Assembly: GCF_902167145.1 (NCBI RefSeq)
Contig: NC_050097.1
Coordinates: 168,112,923-168,176,922, forward strand
Length of the DNA stretch: 64,000 nt
From: Zea mays
Lineage: Eukaryota; Streptophyta; Magnoliopsida; Poales; Poaceae
Direction: 5' to 3'
This document shows positions 11,690 through 20,559 of this stretch, piece after piece. The notes under the pieces are model-generated. The model was not told where the DNA came from and did no database searches. It saw nothing but the letters and a program-made list of their open reading frames with translations. Position 1 is the first letter of the stretch. Each line of letters begins with the position of its first letter. A program made the position numbers and the translations under genes.

Positions 11690-12777
11690 TGAATCAAACA
11701 AAAAATTTGCGGAGATTATCATGTTCCAGGAATGCTCCAAGTCTTCGCCGTTTGGCGTTGCGAGCCTGTATGCGCTGGGGGATGCCTTCGTCTTGACAAT
11801 GAAAGGGCCCTCCCACTTGGGCTCTAGCTTGCCCCTGGACTCTGTCCGGGCTGTTCGGACGAGTACGAGGTCCCCTTCGCTGAATTCTCTCGAGATGACT
11901 GCGTGGTCGCGCCATGCTTTTGTCTGGGCTTGGTATTTATTTAGAGCCTGTAGAGCGAAGACGCGGTCTCCATCGATAAGATCTTTCGAAGTGGGTTCGT
12001 CCACGTCGGGGACGGCTGACGAAACTGTTCGCGGGGACCCATATTTTATTTCTTGCGGGGTCATGGCCTTTGATCCATATAGAAGACGGAAGGGGGTGAA
12101 CCCAGTCGCCCTGCACTCAGTCGTGTTTAGTGCCCAGACCGCTTCAGGTAACAAATCGGCCCACCTGCCCTTTTTTCGTCGAGGAGCATCTTCTTGACAG
12201 CTGTGAAAATTTTGCCATTGGCGCGTTCCACAACACCGTTGGACTGCGGGTGGTATACTGAGGCGAAGGCAAGCTTGGTGCCAATGGAGAAGCAGAAATC
12301 CTTGAAGTCTTGGCTGTCAAACTGCTTGCCTTTGTCAACTGTGAGTTCGGACGGTACTCCGAAGCGGCAAACAATGTTTTGCCAAAAGAATTTATGTGCA
12401 GTCTTTGATGTTATTGTAGAGACAGCCCTCGCTTTGATCCATTTGGTAAAATACTCGACAGCGACGAAGGTGAACTTGAGGTTCCCCTGAGCCGTGGGCA
12501 GGGGCCCGACAATGTCCAGGCCCCAGCGCTGGAGAGGCCATGTGTGGGCGATCAGTTTTGTGAATTGCGAAGGGTTGCCTGATCGAGGAGAAAACTTCTG
12601 GCAAGCTTCGCAGGACCTTGTGACCCGATTTGTGGCGCAGATCATTGCGGGCCAGTAGAAACCTTGACGGATCACCTTTGCGGCTAGGGCCCTTGGCCCT
12701 GCGTGAGAGCCGCAAGTACCGCTGTGGACTTCGCGCAGGATTTGGACGCCTTCGGTTTCGGTGACACATTTAAGCAT
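11690..12777 (-). pseudogene. Integrase of Tat element A
   Basis: The frame 12777-12127 starts within the zinc-binding HHCC region (HSGTCGSH, then CEACQKFSP). It continues with the catalytic core: first Asp in WGLDIVGPLP, second Asp in TVDKGKQFDS, Glu in NGVVERANGK. A frameshift near 12150 moves the rest into the frame 12154-11690 (AVWALNTTECRATG, then EGDLVLVRTA and LEPKWEGPFIV), the usual C-terminal DNA-binding part without a chromodomain. It is separated from the RNase H part by a stop near 12802. It is not functional as it stands. Confidence 0.88.
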
Positions 12778-12804
12778 TGGTTGACTGACCCCCTTCTTGT
12801 AAAG

Positions 12805-14718
12805 CTAGCCCTCAATCAGTGCGAAGTCCCGGCTTCGAAGTCTGAGGCGCTTGGCCTCGTTGATGTCAGTTGGGTGGTAGTACCCCTGTAGGAACAGGGT
12901 TATTGGTGCCTGCCAGTCTTCGGTCATAATAAGGTTGACTATGCGGTGGCTGTCGCTGTCATTGGTTATCTGGAGCCCTTCGGGGCTCCGGACGGCTGGC
13001 GTGCCGATAACATGGTAGAACACGTCGGAGGGCAGGGACTCGCCTCTGGCTGCAGCCTTGGCCAATGCGTCGGCTTCTTAATTCTTGGCCCGGTCCACAT
13101 GCTGCAAGGTGAATCCCTTGAATTGTCTCTCGAGACTTCGGATGGCCGCGAGATATTGCATAAGTGCGGGGTCCTTTGCTGCATAGTCTTTCTTGACTTG
13201 GCCGACGACTACCTTGGAGTCTGTTCTGACAATGCAGGTGGCGACACCAAGGGCCCTTAACTTGCGGAGGCCGAGGATGACAGCTTCGTATTCTGCTATG
13301 TTGTTTGTGCATCTGTCAGATTCCAGAGCGAAGCTTAAGCGTGCCGCGTATTTGTGCTTGACCCCGTCGGGTGAGGTGATGACTGCAGCAGCGCCTGCCC
13401 CCGCATGGCACCATGCGCCGTCGCAGTGGATTGTCCAAACTTTCTCTGTGGACGGGTCCGGCTGTGTTATTGGCCCAGTCCAGTCTACGACGAAGTCTGC
13501 TAGAACTTGTGACTTGATGGTTGTCCTGGGCTCGAAAGTGATGTGGTAGCCGGAGAGTTCGGCCGCCCATTTGGCGATCCGTACCGATGCCTCCGGATTT
13601 CTGAACAATTCGCCGAGTCCCCTATCTGAGGTGACTCGGACCTTGAATGCTTCAAAATAGTGGCGCAATTTGCGCAAAGACATAACAACTGCATAGGCAA
13701 TCTTTTCCAGTTCCGTCATGTTACATTTTGATGGTGTGAGCACTTCGGACACGTAATAAACTGGGCACTGCCTTATCACACCTTCTACTGTCTGCTCCTG
13801 AACTAGTGCCGCGCTGACCGCGTGCGGCGAGGCCGCAACATAAAGCAACAGGGGTAGCGAAGAGTCGGGGCTTGTAAGAACGGCCAGTTCCGACAGGTAC
13901 TGTTTCAATGAGGCGAAGGCCGCCGCCTGCTCTGGTCCCCAAGCGAAGTCTTTCGCGCCGCGAAGAGTCTTGAGGAAGGGGAGACTTCGCTCTGCGGATT
14001 TGGAGATGAATCTGTTGAGGGCGGCCAATCTGCCTGTCAGGCGCTGTACGTCTCTGGCTGACTGTGGGGGCGTCATGTTGACGATGGCCTGAATTTTTGT
14101 TGGATTGGCCTCGATTCCGCGGTGTGATACCAGATAGCCCAATATTTTCCCCTGGCGGACGCCGAAGATGCACTTTTCGGGGTTTAGGCGAAGTCGTGCG
14201 TCCCGCATGTTCGTGAAGGTCTCGGCGAGGTCGGCAAGATGGTCCTCCTTGCTCCTGCTGGCGACGACGATGTCGTCCACATACGTGAATATATTCCTGC
14301 CGACTTGCCCCTCGAGCACCGTTTTGGTAAGCCGGGAGAAAGTGGACCCGGCGTTCTTGAGTCCCTCCGGCATTATGATGAAGCAATATGTGCCGAAAGG
14401 TGTTATGAAGTTGGTGCTGGCCTTGTCTTCCTCCTTCATATATATTTGATGATAACCGGAGAAGCAGTCGAGGAGTGACATGACTTCGCACCCGGCCGCG
14501 CTATCGACTATTTTGTCGATCCAAGGCAACGAGAAGTTGTCCTTTGGGCAAGCCTTGTTGAGACTGGTGAAGTCGATGCACATTCGCCACTTGCCGCTCT
14601 TTTTCTGCACCATCACAACGTTGGAGAGCCACGTGGGGTAAGCCACTGGCTCGATAAATTTGGCTTCCAGGAGGCGATGTACCTCGGCCTTAGCGGCTTC
14701 TGTCTTCTCGTCAGACAT
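12805..14718 (-). pseudogene. Reverse transcriptase, RNase H and second RNase H of Tat element A
   Basis: A 546-residue frame (14718-13078) covers RT with SGKWRMCIDFTSLNKACPKD and the active site FTYVDDIVVA. Next comes the RT-linked RNase H (FAWGPEQAAAFASLKQYL region), then a second, archaeal-type RNase H with IHCDGAWCHAGAG, NNIAEYEAV and RTDSKVVV. A duplicated RNase H is characteristic of the Tat group. A stop at about 13077 (RAKN*EADALAKA) splits off the last part, 13065-12805. RT copies element RNA and RNase H removes it. The long open frame shows modest decay. Confidence 0.9.
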
Positions 14719-14730
14719 TTTGCGGAGCCA

Positions 14731-15440
14731 CTATTTTTTCGATCTCACCGAAGGGTCGATTCCCAGGCTGTGCTCGATTATGGATCGGCTGACCCCGACC
14801 AGGTCGAGGGCTGACCAGGCGAAGACGTATTTGTTCTTGGACAAGCAGCAGAGGAGTTGCTCCTCGTCATGCGAAGTGAGGTCTTCGCTGATGGTGACTG
14901 TGTGCTTGGGCGTGGCCTGGTCGAGGGGAACAGTCTTGGTCCCGTCGTTGCTCTGCAGCTGTGCCTTGTCGTGCTCTTTGTCAGTTGGGCTGGCGGACGC
15001 AGGGACCTCGCGCTGGGCCGTGAGGTAGTGCACATTTCTTTGCCCGGGGACGAAGTCCCGCTCTATGTTGCGCGTAGTCTGCTGGTTGCCGTAGACCGTG
15101 ATGGCTCCTAGCGGACCTGGTATCTTCATGCACAGCTAAAGTCCGTGAATGGCTGCCTCAAACTTGTTGATGGAGCCTCGGCCCATGATGGCGTTGTACG
15201 GATACACCATATCCACGATATCGAAGGTCACTTGCTCGCTTCGGGCATTGGGTGCTACACCGAAGGAGAGAGGCAATTCTATTTTGCCGACGGGAAATGT
15301 GCCCTTGCCGCCGAAACCATACAACTGGTTGTCCGAAGGCTTGAGCAGGCTGTGGCTTATGCCCATGCGGTCGAAGGCATGGAGGAAGATGATGTCTGCT
15401 TGACTGCCATTGTCGACTAGGACTTTGTGCATGTCCTAGC
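14731..15440 (-). pseudogene. Protease region of Tat element A
   Basis: The frame 15432-15136 holds the aspartic protease motif [13 protein letters not shown] (one Asp-x-Gly active site per monomer) and the later [11 protein letters not shown] part. The frame 15129-14731 is the linker to RT, ending SVRSKK before a stop. Stops near 15436, 15133 and 14729 interrupt an otherwise continuous reading direction. The protease would process the Gag-Pol polyprotein. Confidence 0.8.
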
Positions 15441-15493
15441 CTGCCACGCTGCAGTTGATAACCATGGCGTCGCTGTGGGGGGCGCTGCGCAGA

Positions 15494-16094
15494 TCAACGT
15501 CTCGGGCGTCGAAGGTCAGCGGTACATGGGACCACTTTGTTTGCACGACCGGACTGGTGATGGCGACGTGGTTGATGCTGCGGTAGTGGTCCCGCTTCTG
15601 CCGCTTCGTGTCGAAGTCGGTGCTGGACCCCCCAGTGATCATATGAATGACTCCGCGATACGGCTGATTGGCGAAGTCCTCTTGTTTCGGGGCATGGGGG
15701 TGGTGGATGTTTTGTTGTTGCTGATGTGGAAGAGGGGGTGGAGGAGGTACGATTTGTACTTCCTGGTGGTGTTGGTATGCGTGGTGCGGTGGATGCGGAG
15801 CGGGGGCGTGGATGTATGGTGGGGGGGCTGCTGATATGTGTGTGCGACAACTCTAGGTTTGTCGGCTGGTTGCACCCGTGCCATCCTGTCTTTGGTGGCC
15901 TTCGTCTCTGGACAGTCTCTGGTTTGGTGGGCGCAGTCTTCACCGTGAAACATGCAGTAAAATCGGCGTAGCGGTTGCGCACGTCCCCGGCCCCGTCCGC
16001 GAGTTCCGTTTCCGCGGCCCTGGGGGGTATTCCTGGCGGCGAGGGGCCTCACTAGCGGGGTGCTGGTTGGTGATGTTGTGCAGAACCAAGGCAT
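15494..16094 (-). pseudogene. Gag C-terminus with zinc knuckle, Tat element A
   Basis: Residues read from 16094 leftward give an Arg/Gly-rich stretch (GRGNGTRGRGRGRAQP), then FYCMFHGEDCAHQTRDC, a CxxH-type knuckle like those of Tat elements. A proline-rich tail and the segment IMGVSSTDFDTKRQKRDHY leading into the protease follow in a second frame. The capsid part of gag should lie further right but is missing, so the element is 5'-truncated near 16100. Confidence 0.75.
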
Positions 16095-16249
16095 GACTAC
16101 TACCCGAGGGGTCGGCCCCTTTTTAAAGGGGAGGTTTCCCCTTTGCGCCTCGAAGCATCACGAGTAAAGTCCTCCTCGGTGTGCACCGAGGATCCCGCCC
16201 TATGACACGGGGGCCAGGCCCCACGCGTCGTATAGGCTGGCCTGAAGCA

Positions 16250-16772
16250 CGAAGAAGGCGAACTTCAGTGGTCAAACCTTTGTTCTTCAAATTGGAATCT
16301 AAGCTAGCAATGTTTTTGCTTCAAAAATCTCGGGACCAGTTGGGTTCTCTATCCAGCTAGAGACTCGCACGTCTAGCTATCTTCCAGAACAAGGAGGAAG
16401 AGAGTTGTTATGATTCTCCATAGTAAACCACTTGTACCGTCATCCCTTGATACTGTCCTTCAATAGGATATCCAAGTATTCAGTTTTTCTACCTCGGAGA
16501 GTTCTAAACTGACTCCCCCGACCACGTGATGCTATCCATTCGCCATGCCTGGTTTGCAATGATACAAATACCCCCACAAACCAAAATGTGGTGTAGTCCC
16601 AAGGAAGGCTTCACTGAGATGAACGAAAATAGCGATTTGAAGAATGGAATTGGGTCTGAGAGAGGTAAAATTGGTAGAATAATAATCCAGGAGGCCACAG
16701 AAGAAGGGAGAAATAGGAAGACCTAAACCACAGATCAAAAAAGGGTAAAGATAATTGACTCATGAGTATCTT
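16250..16772 (-). pseudogene. Second Transposase_28-type fragment
   Basis: On the minus strand the segment around 16738-16532 reads GLGLPISPFFCGLL, then LRPNSILQIAIFVHLSEAFL and TPHFGLWGYLYHCKPG. This matches the N-terminal domain of the same family as the antisense gene at 8005. It continues leftward with stops and frame changes (for example the segment with KGLTTEV near 16280). It belongs to a different copy or lineage than the gene at 8005 and lies on the opposite strand. The CACTA-like element begins at its right end. Confidence 0.65.
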
Positions 16773-17152
16773 CACTAGGGACAAAAACACCCTCCCATGT
16801 ATTTTTGTGAATGGATATACGTGCTGTGAACATCCGAATATGTCATTTTCTGATGAAAAATAAATAAAATGATATCACTTGTGGTCTAAAAGAAATAACT
16901 TTAGCCGACACAAGTTATGATTATAGATGAGCAAACGGGCCGCCCGGCCGGTCTAGGCACGACCCAATTAGGCACGGCACGGTCAGGCCCACGGGCCTAC
17001 CGGGTCGGGCCTGCATAGTCCTACATGCCTTACTAGGGGCCCAGGCACGACCCTTCGTACCGTTTTTCGGGCCGGGCCAGCCCGAAGCCCGGTAACAGAA
17101 AAAATAAAATTTGCACAAAAATATACACAAATATTGAGCTGTTAGTGCAATG

Positions 17153-17226
17153 CCGCCTCATTAAAAACCTTTGGTAAAACTCACACCTCATGAGAAACTC
17201 TAGAAAGGAAAAAAGAGTACGACCAG
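17153..17226 (-). other. 3' untranslated motif shared with Tat element A
   Basis: The plus strand reads CCGCCTCATTAAAAACCT, a spacer, then GGAAAAAAGAGTACGACCAG. The order and wording match 11599-11645 in the gypsy element. In both elements it lies downstream of the main coding gene, in the same orientation relative to it. Confidence 0.6.
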
Positions 17227-17349
17227 CTCAGTTTATAATTCAAATGTTCAAAGTTATTACAATTTATAAGCTAAAGTGTCAGGTCAGATCAGATCAGAAA
17301 TCAGAAACACTTTACATCCAGCCAAAGTCTCAAATCTCAACCCACGAGA

Positions 17350-18831
17350 TCAAGCCAAAGTGTCAGTAGCACCAGCATGTTCATGTTCATGTAGGTGGCT
17401 AGCAAATTCAAGTATGTGATGGATTACCAAAGGACTGGTGGGGTAATAAACACCAGACAAGACAACAGTTGATTCATAAAACAGCTCAAGGAACTCCAAA
17501 ACATTTTCAGCTACATACCAATGTTGTTCATTCAGTAGAGGATAGACATAGTGTGTATTAATGAACATAGAAAACACAAACTTATATGGCAATAGATGTT
17601 TTAGCATAAGATATGTTGAGTTCCATCTAACATCCATGTCTAAACCAAATTTTCTAGGTCTACAACCTTTTGCTTTGCAGTAATTACTAAATAAACCAAT
17701 TTTCTGGTTAGAAGAGTTTAAGAAATTAATAGCAGTCCTAAACACATCTAAATAATCCTTAAGCCTTTTCAAGCCACATTTCACAATCAAGTTAATAATG
17801 TGACAGGCACAACGCTGATGAAGCACACTATAAGTTTTGTTACTAGGATCTGTTGGATCAACATCAACACCCAAATAACTAGCAAGCATAGGTGACAATG
17901 TAAGCACGACAGTTGAATTAGAAGAAGCATTATCTAAGGTAACAGAGAACACTTTATCAATCATGCCAAAGTATTGAATCACACAAGCAATGTGTTCAGC
18001 AATGTTAACACCATTATGAGACACTTGGATCAATTTAAAGCCTATCACACACTTCTTTAACTCCCAGTCAGCATTAACAAAATGAGCAACAACAGTAATG
18101 TACTCTTCCTTGGCATTACCAGACCATATATCAGAAGTCAAGCAAATAGAAGACATAGTAGGAAAAACAACATCTTTTAAGTTCTTTAATTTTTCATTGT
18201 ATAGCTTAACCAAGTCTCTAGCAGTTGTAAACCTAGATACTCTAACATATCTAGGGTTGTGAGCATGGTGAATGTAATCATTCCAAGCATCTGTGTCAGC
18301 TATCCCTAAAGGAAGATCAAGTCTAGCAATCAAACGACAAAGCTTAGTTCTAGCCACCTGAGGATCATATTCCCAGTTTCTAAAAGACCCATCAGGGTTC
18401 AAAGCTAGTCTAGTTTGAACCATAGCAGCATGATCAGACTTCTTTTTACATGATTTCTGGTGCCTAAGCAAGTGTCCAGTGCCAGCATTAGAATTAGCAC
18501 TCAACCGAGCCTTGCAAAATTTGCAAATACCTGCAATGCACACCTTCTTACCATTACAGTTTTCTGTGACTTCAGTGAAGTCATCCCAAACAGCAGATCG
18601 ACGCTTACCAGTGCTAGAAGAAGTCAATGAATCAAGTTCATTAGAGCCAGCAGCATCACTTACCGGCCCGGCATTATGAGTGCTATCGACACCGAACAAG
18701 GCAGCAACAGCATCTCCCGTGTCGTCGACGTCATCGGGAAGCTGCCTTAACTCAACGAGCTCGTCGTTGATGGTTCTAGGGTATCGACCGTTGTCGTCGT
18801 CGTCATCCATAGCCCAATCCTTTCTCTGCAC
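17350..18831 (-). pseudogene. hAT transposase lacking the C-terminal hATC domain
   Basis: This is a 493-residue frame. The BED zinc finger lies at about residues 75-130 (SAVWDDFTEV, then CKFCKARL and HLLRHQKSC). The RNase H-like catalytic fold follows, with the first Asp in CLTSDIWSGN and the second in VTLDNASSNS. The DUF4413-like part contains DMDVRWNSTYLML and CACHIINLIVK. It ends soon after LELFYESTVVLSG, where the third catalytic residue region starts, and the hATC dimerisation domain that normally follows is missing. Plant relatives include the ZBED/RICESLEEPER-type proteins. An alternative start is the Met a few codons later (MDDDDDNGRYPRT). Without dimerisation it would probably not transpose DNA. 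Confidence 0.85.
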
Positions 18832-18910
18832 CGTACCTCAACGGCCCTGGCGGCACTAGCATGACCACGACATAGTCGACCGGCGACCTACCAAAACCCA
18901 CAAGCAAGCA

Positions 18911-19205
18911 GCGAAGAGGAGATTTGGGTTAGGGATTGCCGATTGGGGACTGGTGAGGAAGAGCCGGAGAGTGACATACCTGCCAAGCCAAAGACGAGGG
19001 TCAAGTGCACGACGACGGACGACGCGGGAGGGAGAGTCGAAGAAGAGGAGATTAGGGTTATGGTTAGGGATTGGGATTGCCGACTGGAGAGGGAGAGCCG
19101 GAGAGGGACGTATCTGCCAAGCCGCAGCCCGGAGCCGGAGACGATGACGTGGGAGGGAGAGCCGGAGTCTGGAGAAGAGGAGATTAGGGTTAGGGATTTC
19201 TCGAT
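18911..19205. repeat. Imperfect tandem repeat upstream of the hAT transposase
   Basis: About 2.3 copies of a roughly 130-bp unit, starting with GAAGAGGAGATT, GGGTTAGGGATTG and GAGAGCCGGAG. Copies begin near 18911, 19040 and 19172 and differ by small indels. The array lies in the 5' region of the transposase gene, next to the GC-rich subterminal part. Confidence 0.7.
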
Positions 19206-19910
19206 TGGGGAGGGACCGAGCCACCAAGGGAGAGCCAGAGTCTGGAGAGGGGCGCCGCACGGAAGGGGAGCTGGTGACGAAGATCCGGCAGAGACGACGA
19301 CGACAGTGAGGCGGTGCCGCGGTAAGCAAGCAGCGGGCGAAGGCGCGGTGCAGAGCGAATTGATTGGGGAGAGGGAGAGCCGAGAGCGCGGAGTGGCCGA
19401 GTGGGGAGAGGGAGGCCGGGCGCCGGGCTTATGCCCCCGCTCCCCGATACCGGGCCGCCGTGCCGCCCGGCGGGCGCTGCCGGCAGCCCAGACACGGCCT
19501 GGTTAATTGGTCCGGGCCGGCCCGGGCATGACTCCAACTGGGCCGTGCCGTGCTTGGGCCGGGCCAAAAAACCGGATCTCGTGCCGGTGCCGGGCTATCG
19601 TGCTCTGGGCTACATGCTCATCTATAGTTATGATTGGTTAACTTCCATCGGCTTCTCACTAGTCACTAGACCGACACAAGCTAGTTAATCCTTATATCGA
19701 CTTAATCACGACAGACAAAAGTTACTACACGTCAAGGTTAATTTCCGTCGACCATTTACGACCGGAAAAAGTTACTAATATTCGTCGTTTAACAGGTACC
19801 GGCGAAAATCCAACAAAAAAATAGATAAAACCGACGAAAATCAATTAACTTCAGTTGGTTTTGTCTAATTTCTGTCAGGCATAAAATTTCTCGGTTTTTC
19901 TGTTGTGCTT

Positions 19911-20559
19911 GTTTTCCCGCTCCTTTCAATCTCCTAGAAAGGTAGGAAGGAGCAAAGCTGGAAGAGCATCAACCTTTGTACCATCGCGTCCACATCATGC
20001 ATGAGGAGTCCAAAAAGCGGACAAACAAAACAAAAGTACTCAGGCGTGCGTGATGCATCAACGGATCAACCTGCTCTCTTCTTTCTTTGCCCTTTGCACG
20101 GCATGGGGAGTAGGAGTAGGGGGTACCGTATCCATGTCAAGATCCTCCCCCTACTCCCGTCTCCACTCCATGACCCGATGGGACGATACATCATTTTCCT
20201 CTCATTCCCTTTGGCTCGTTTTGATACCCTCAAGACTGGCTGGCTGGCTGAAAGGGATGGGAGGGAGAGGTCTCTGGTGATCCAGTCTCCATTGTAATCA
20301 CTAATCAGTTCTTATTTTCCTTCCCTGTCCTCTGTTCCATTCCCTAGTCTCTCTCTACTCTCCACTCCACTTGCTCTGGAGTATCCCGCCCGGAGTCCTC
20401 TCCTTGCTTTGCCATTGTTCTGGTGAACCACACCACCTTCCCAACAAATCCGAGCTATTAGCTAAAGCAATACCCGCACCACCATCGCCATTGCCGACCC
20501 CTCCTCTTCTTAACCTCCATGCATGCTGCATGCCACGGCTTCACCTCACCTCCACCGCC
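19911..20559 (+). other. Upstream region and likely 5' UTR of the receptor-like gene
   Basis: No coding region is convincing here. The last 250 bp before the ATG are pyrimidine-rich, with CTCTCTCTACTCTCC and CCTTCCCTGTCC tracts typical of plant 5' leaders. I see no clear TATA box. The CACTA-like right end at 19907 brings transposon sequence within about 0.65 kb of the start codon. Confidence 0.45.

Larger units (their letters stand above)
8000..16100 (-). mobile_element. Decayed Tat-type Ty3/gypsy element A
   Basis: The minus strand carries gag end, protease, RT, RNase H, a second RNase H and integrase, in that order from 16094 to about 11700. The plus strand carries a separate antisense gene at 8005-11270 in the space where 3' sequence precedes the 3' LTR. 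A second RNase H and an antisense 3' gene are typical of the Tat group; maize Grande is a known example of a Tat element with an opposite-strand ORF. The left part is cut by the Tekay LTR at 8000. On the right the gag N-terminus and 5' LTR are missing. Several stops and frameshifts show that it cannot move by itself. Confidence 0.8.
16922..19626 (-). mobile_element. hAT transposon, 2,705 bp, with TSD and terminal repeats
   Basis: Both ends read TATAGATGAGCA inward, and the element is flanked by the perfect 8-bp duplication GTTATGAT (16914-16921 and 19627-19634). The outer 100-150 bp at both ends are rich in GGGCCGGGC-like words, typical subterminal repeats of this group. Inside is one transposase gene on the minus strand. 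Its C-terminal dimerisation domain is absent, so the element appears internally deleted and unable to supply its own full enzyme. It sits inside the small CACTA-like element. Confidence 0.92.
16773..19907. mobile_element. Small CACTA-like element interrupted by a hAT element
   Basis: The left end starts CACTAGGGACAAAAAC at 16773. The right end is the reverse complement of CACAACAGAAAAACCG and finishes at 19907. Both are flanked by the 3-bp duplication CTT (16770-16772 and 19908-19910), the expected size for CACTA elements. The motif CCGACACAAG occurs near the inner left part (16905) and again near 19673, as expected for subterminal repeats. Without the hAT and its TSD the element is only about 0.42 kb with no coding capacity, so it is non-autonomous. 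The right terminus deviates from perfect CACTA, so the call is moderate. Confidence 0.55.

Noticed and set aside
15427..15834. Plus-strand 135-residue ORF with Val-rich repeats
   Set aside because: It is antisense to the gag-protease junction and has no protein-like features.
18856..19567. ORFs of 125-187 residues in the right part of the hAT
   Set aside because: They cover the GC-rich subterminal region and the 130-bp tandem repeat, on both strands, with no domain.
20371..20559. Extension of the receptor-like ORF upstream to 20371
   Set aside because: The triplet at 20371 is TTG, not ATG, and the extension reads as low-complexity leader. The ATG at 20560 has a good context and precedes a signal peptide.
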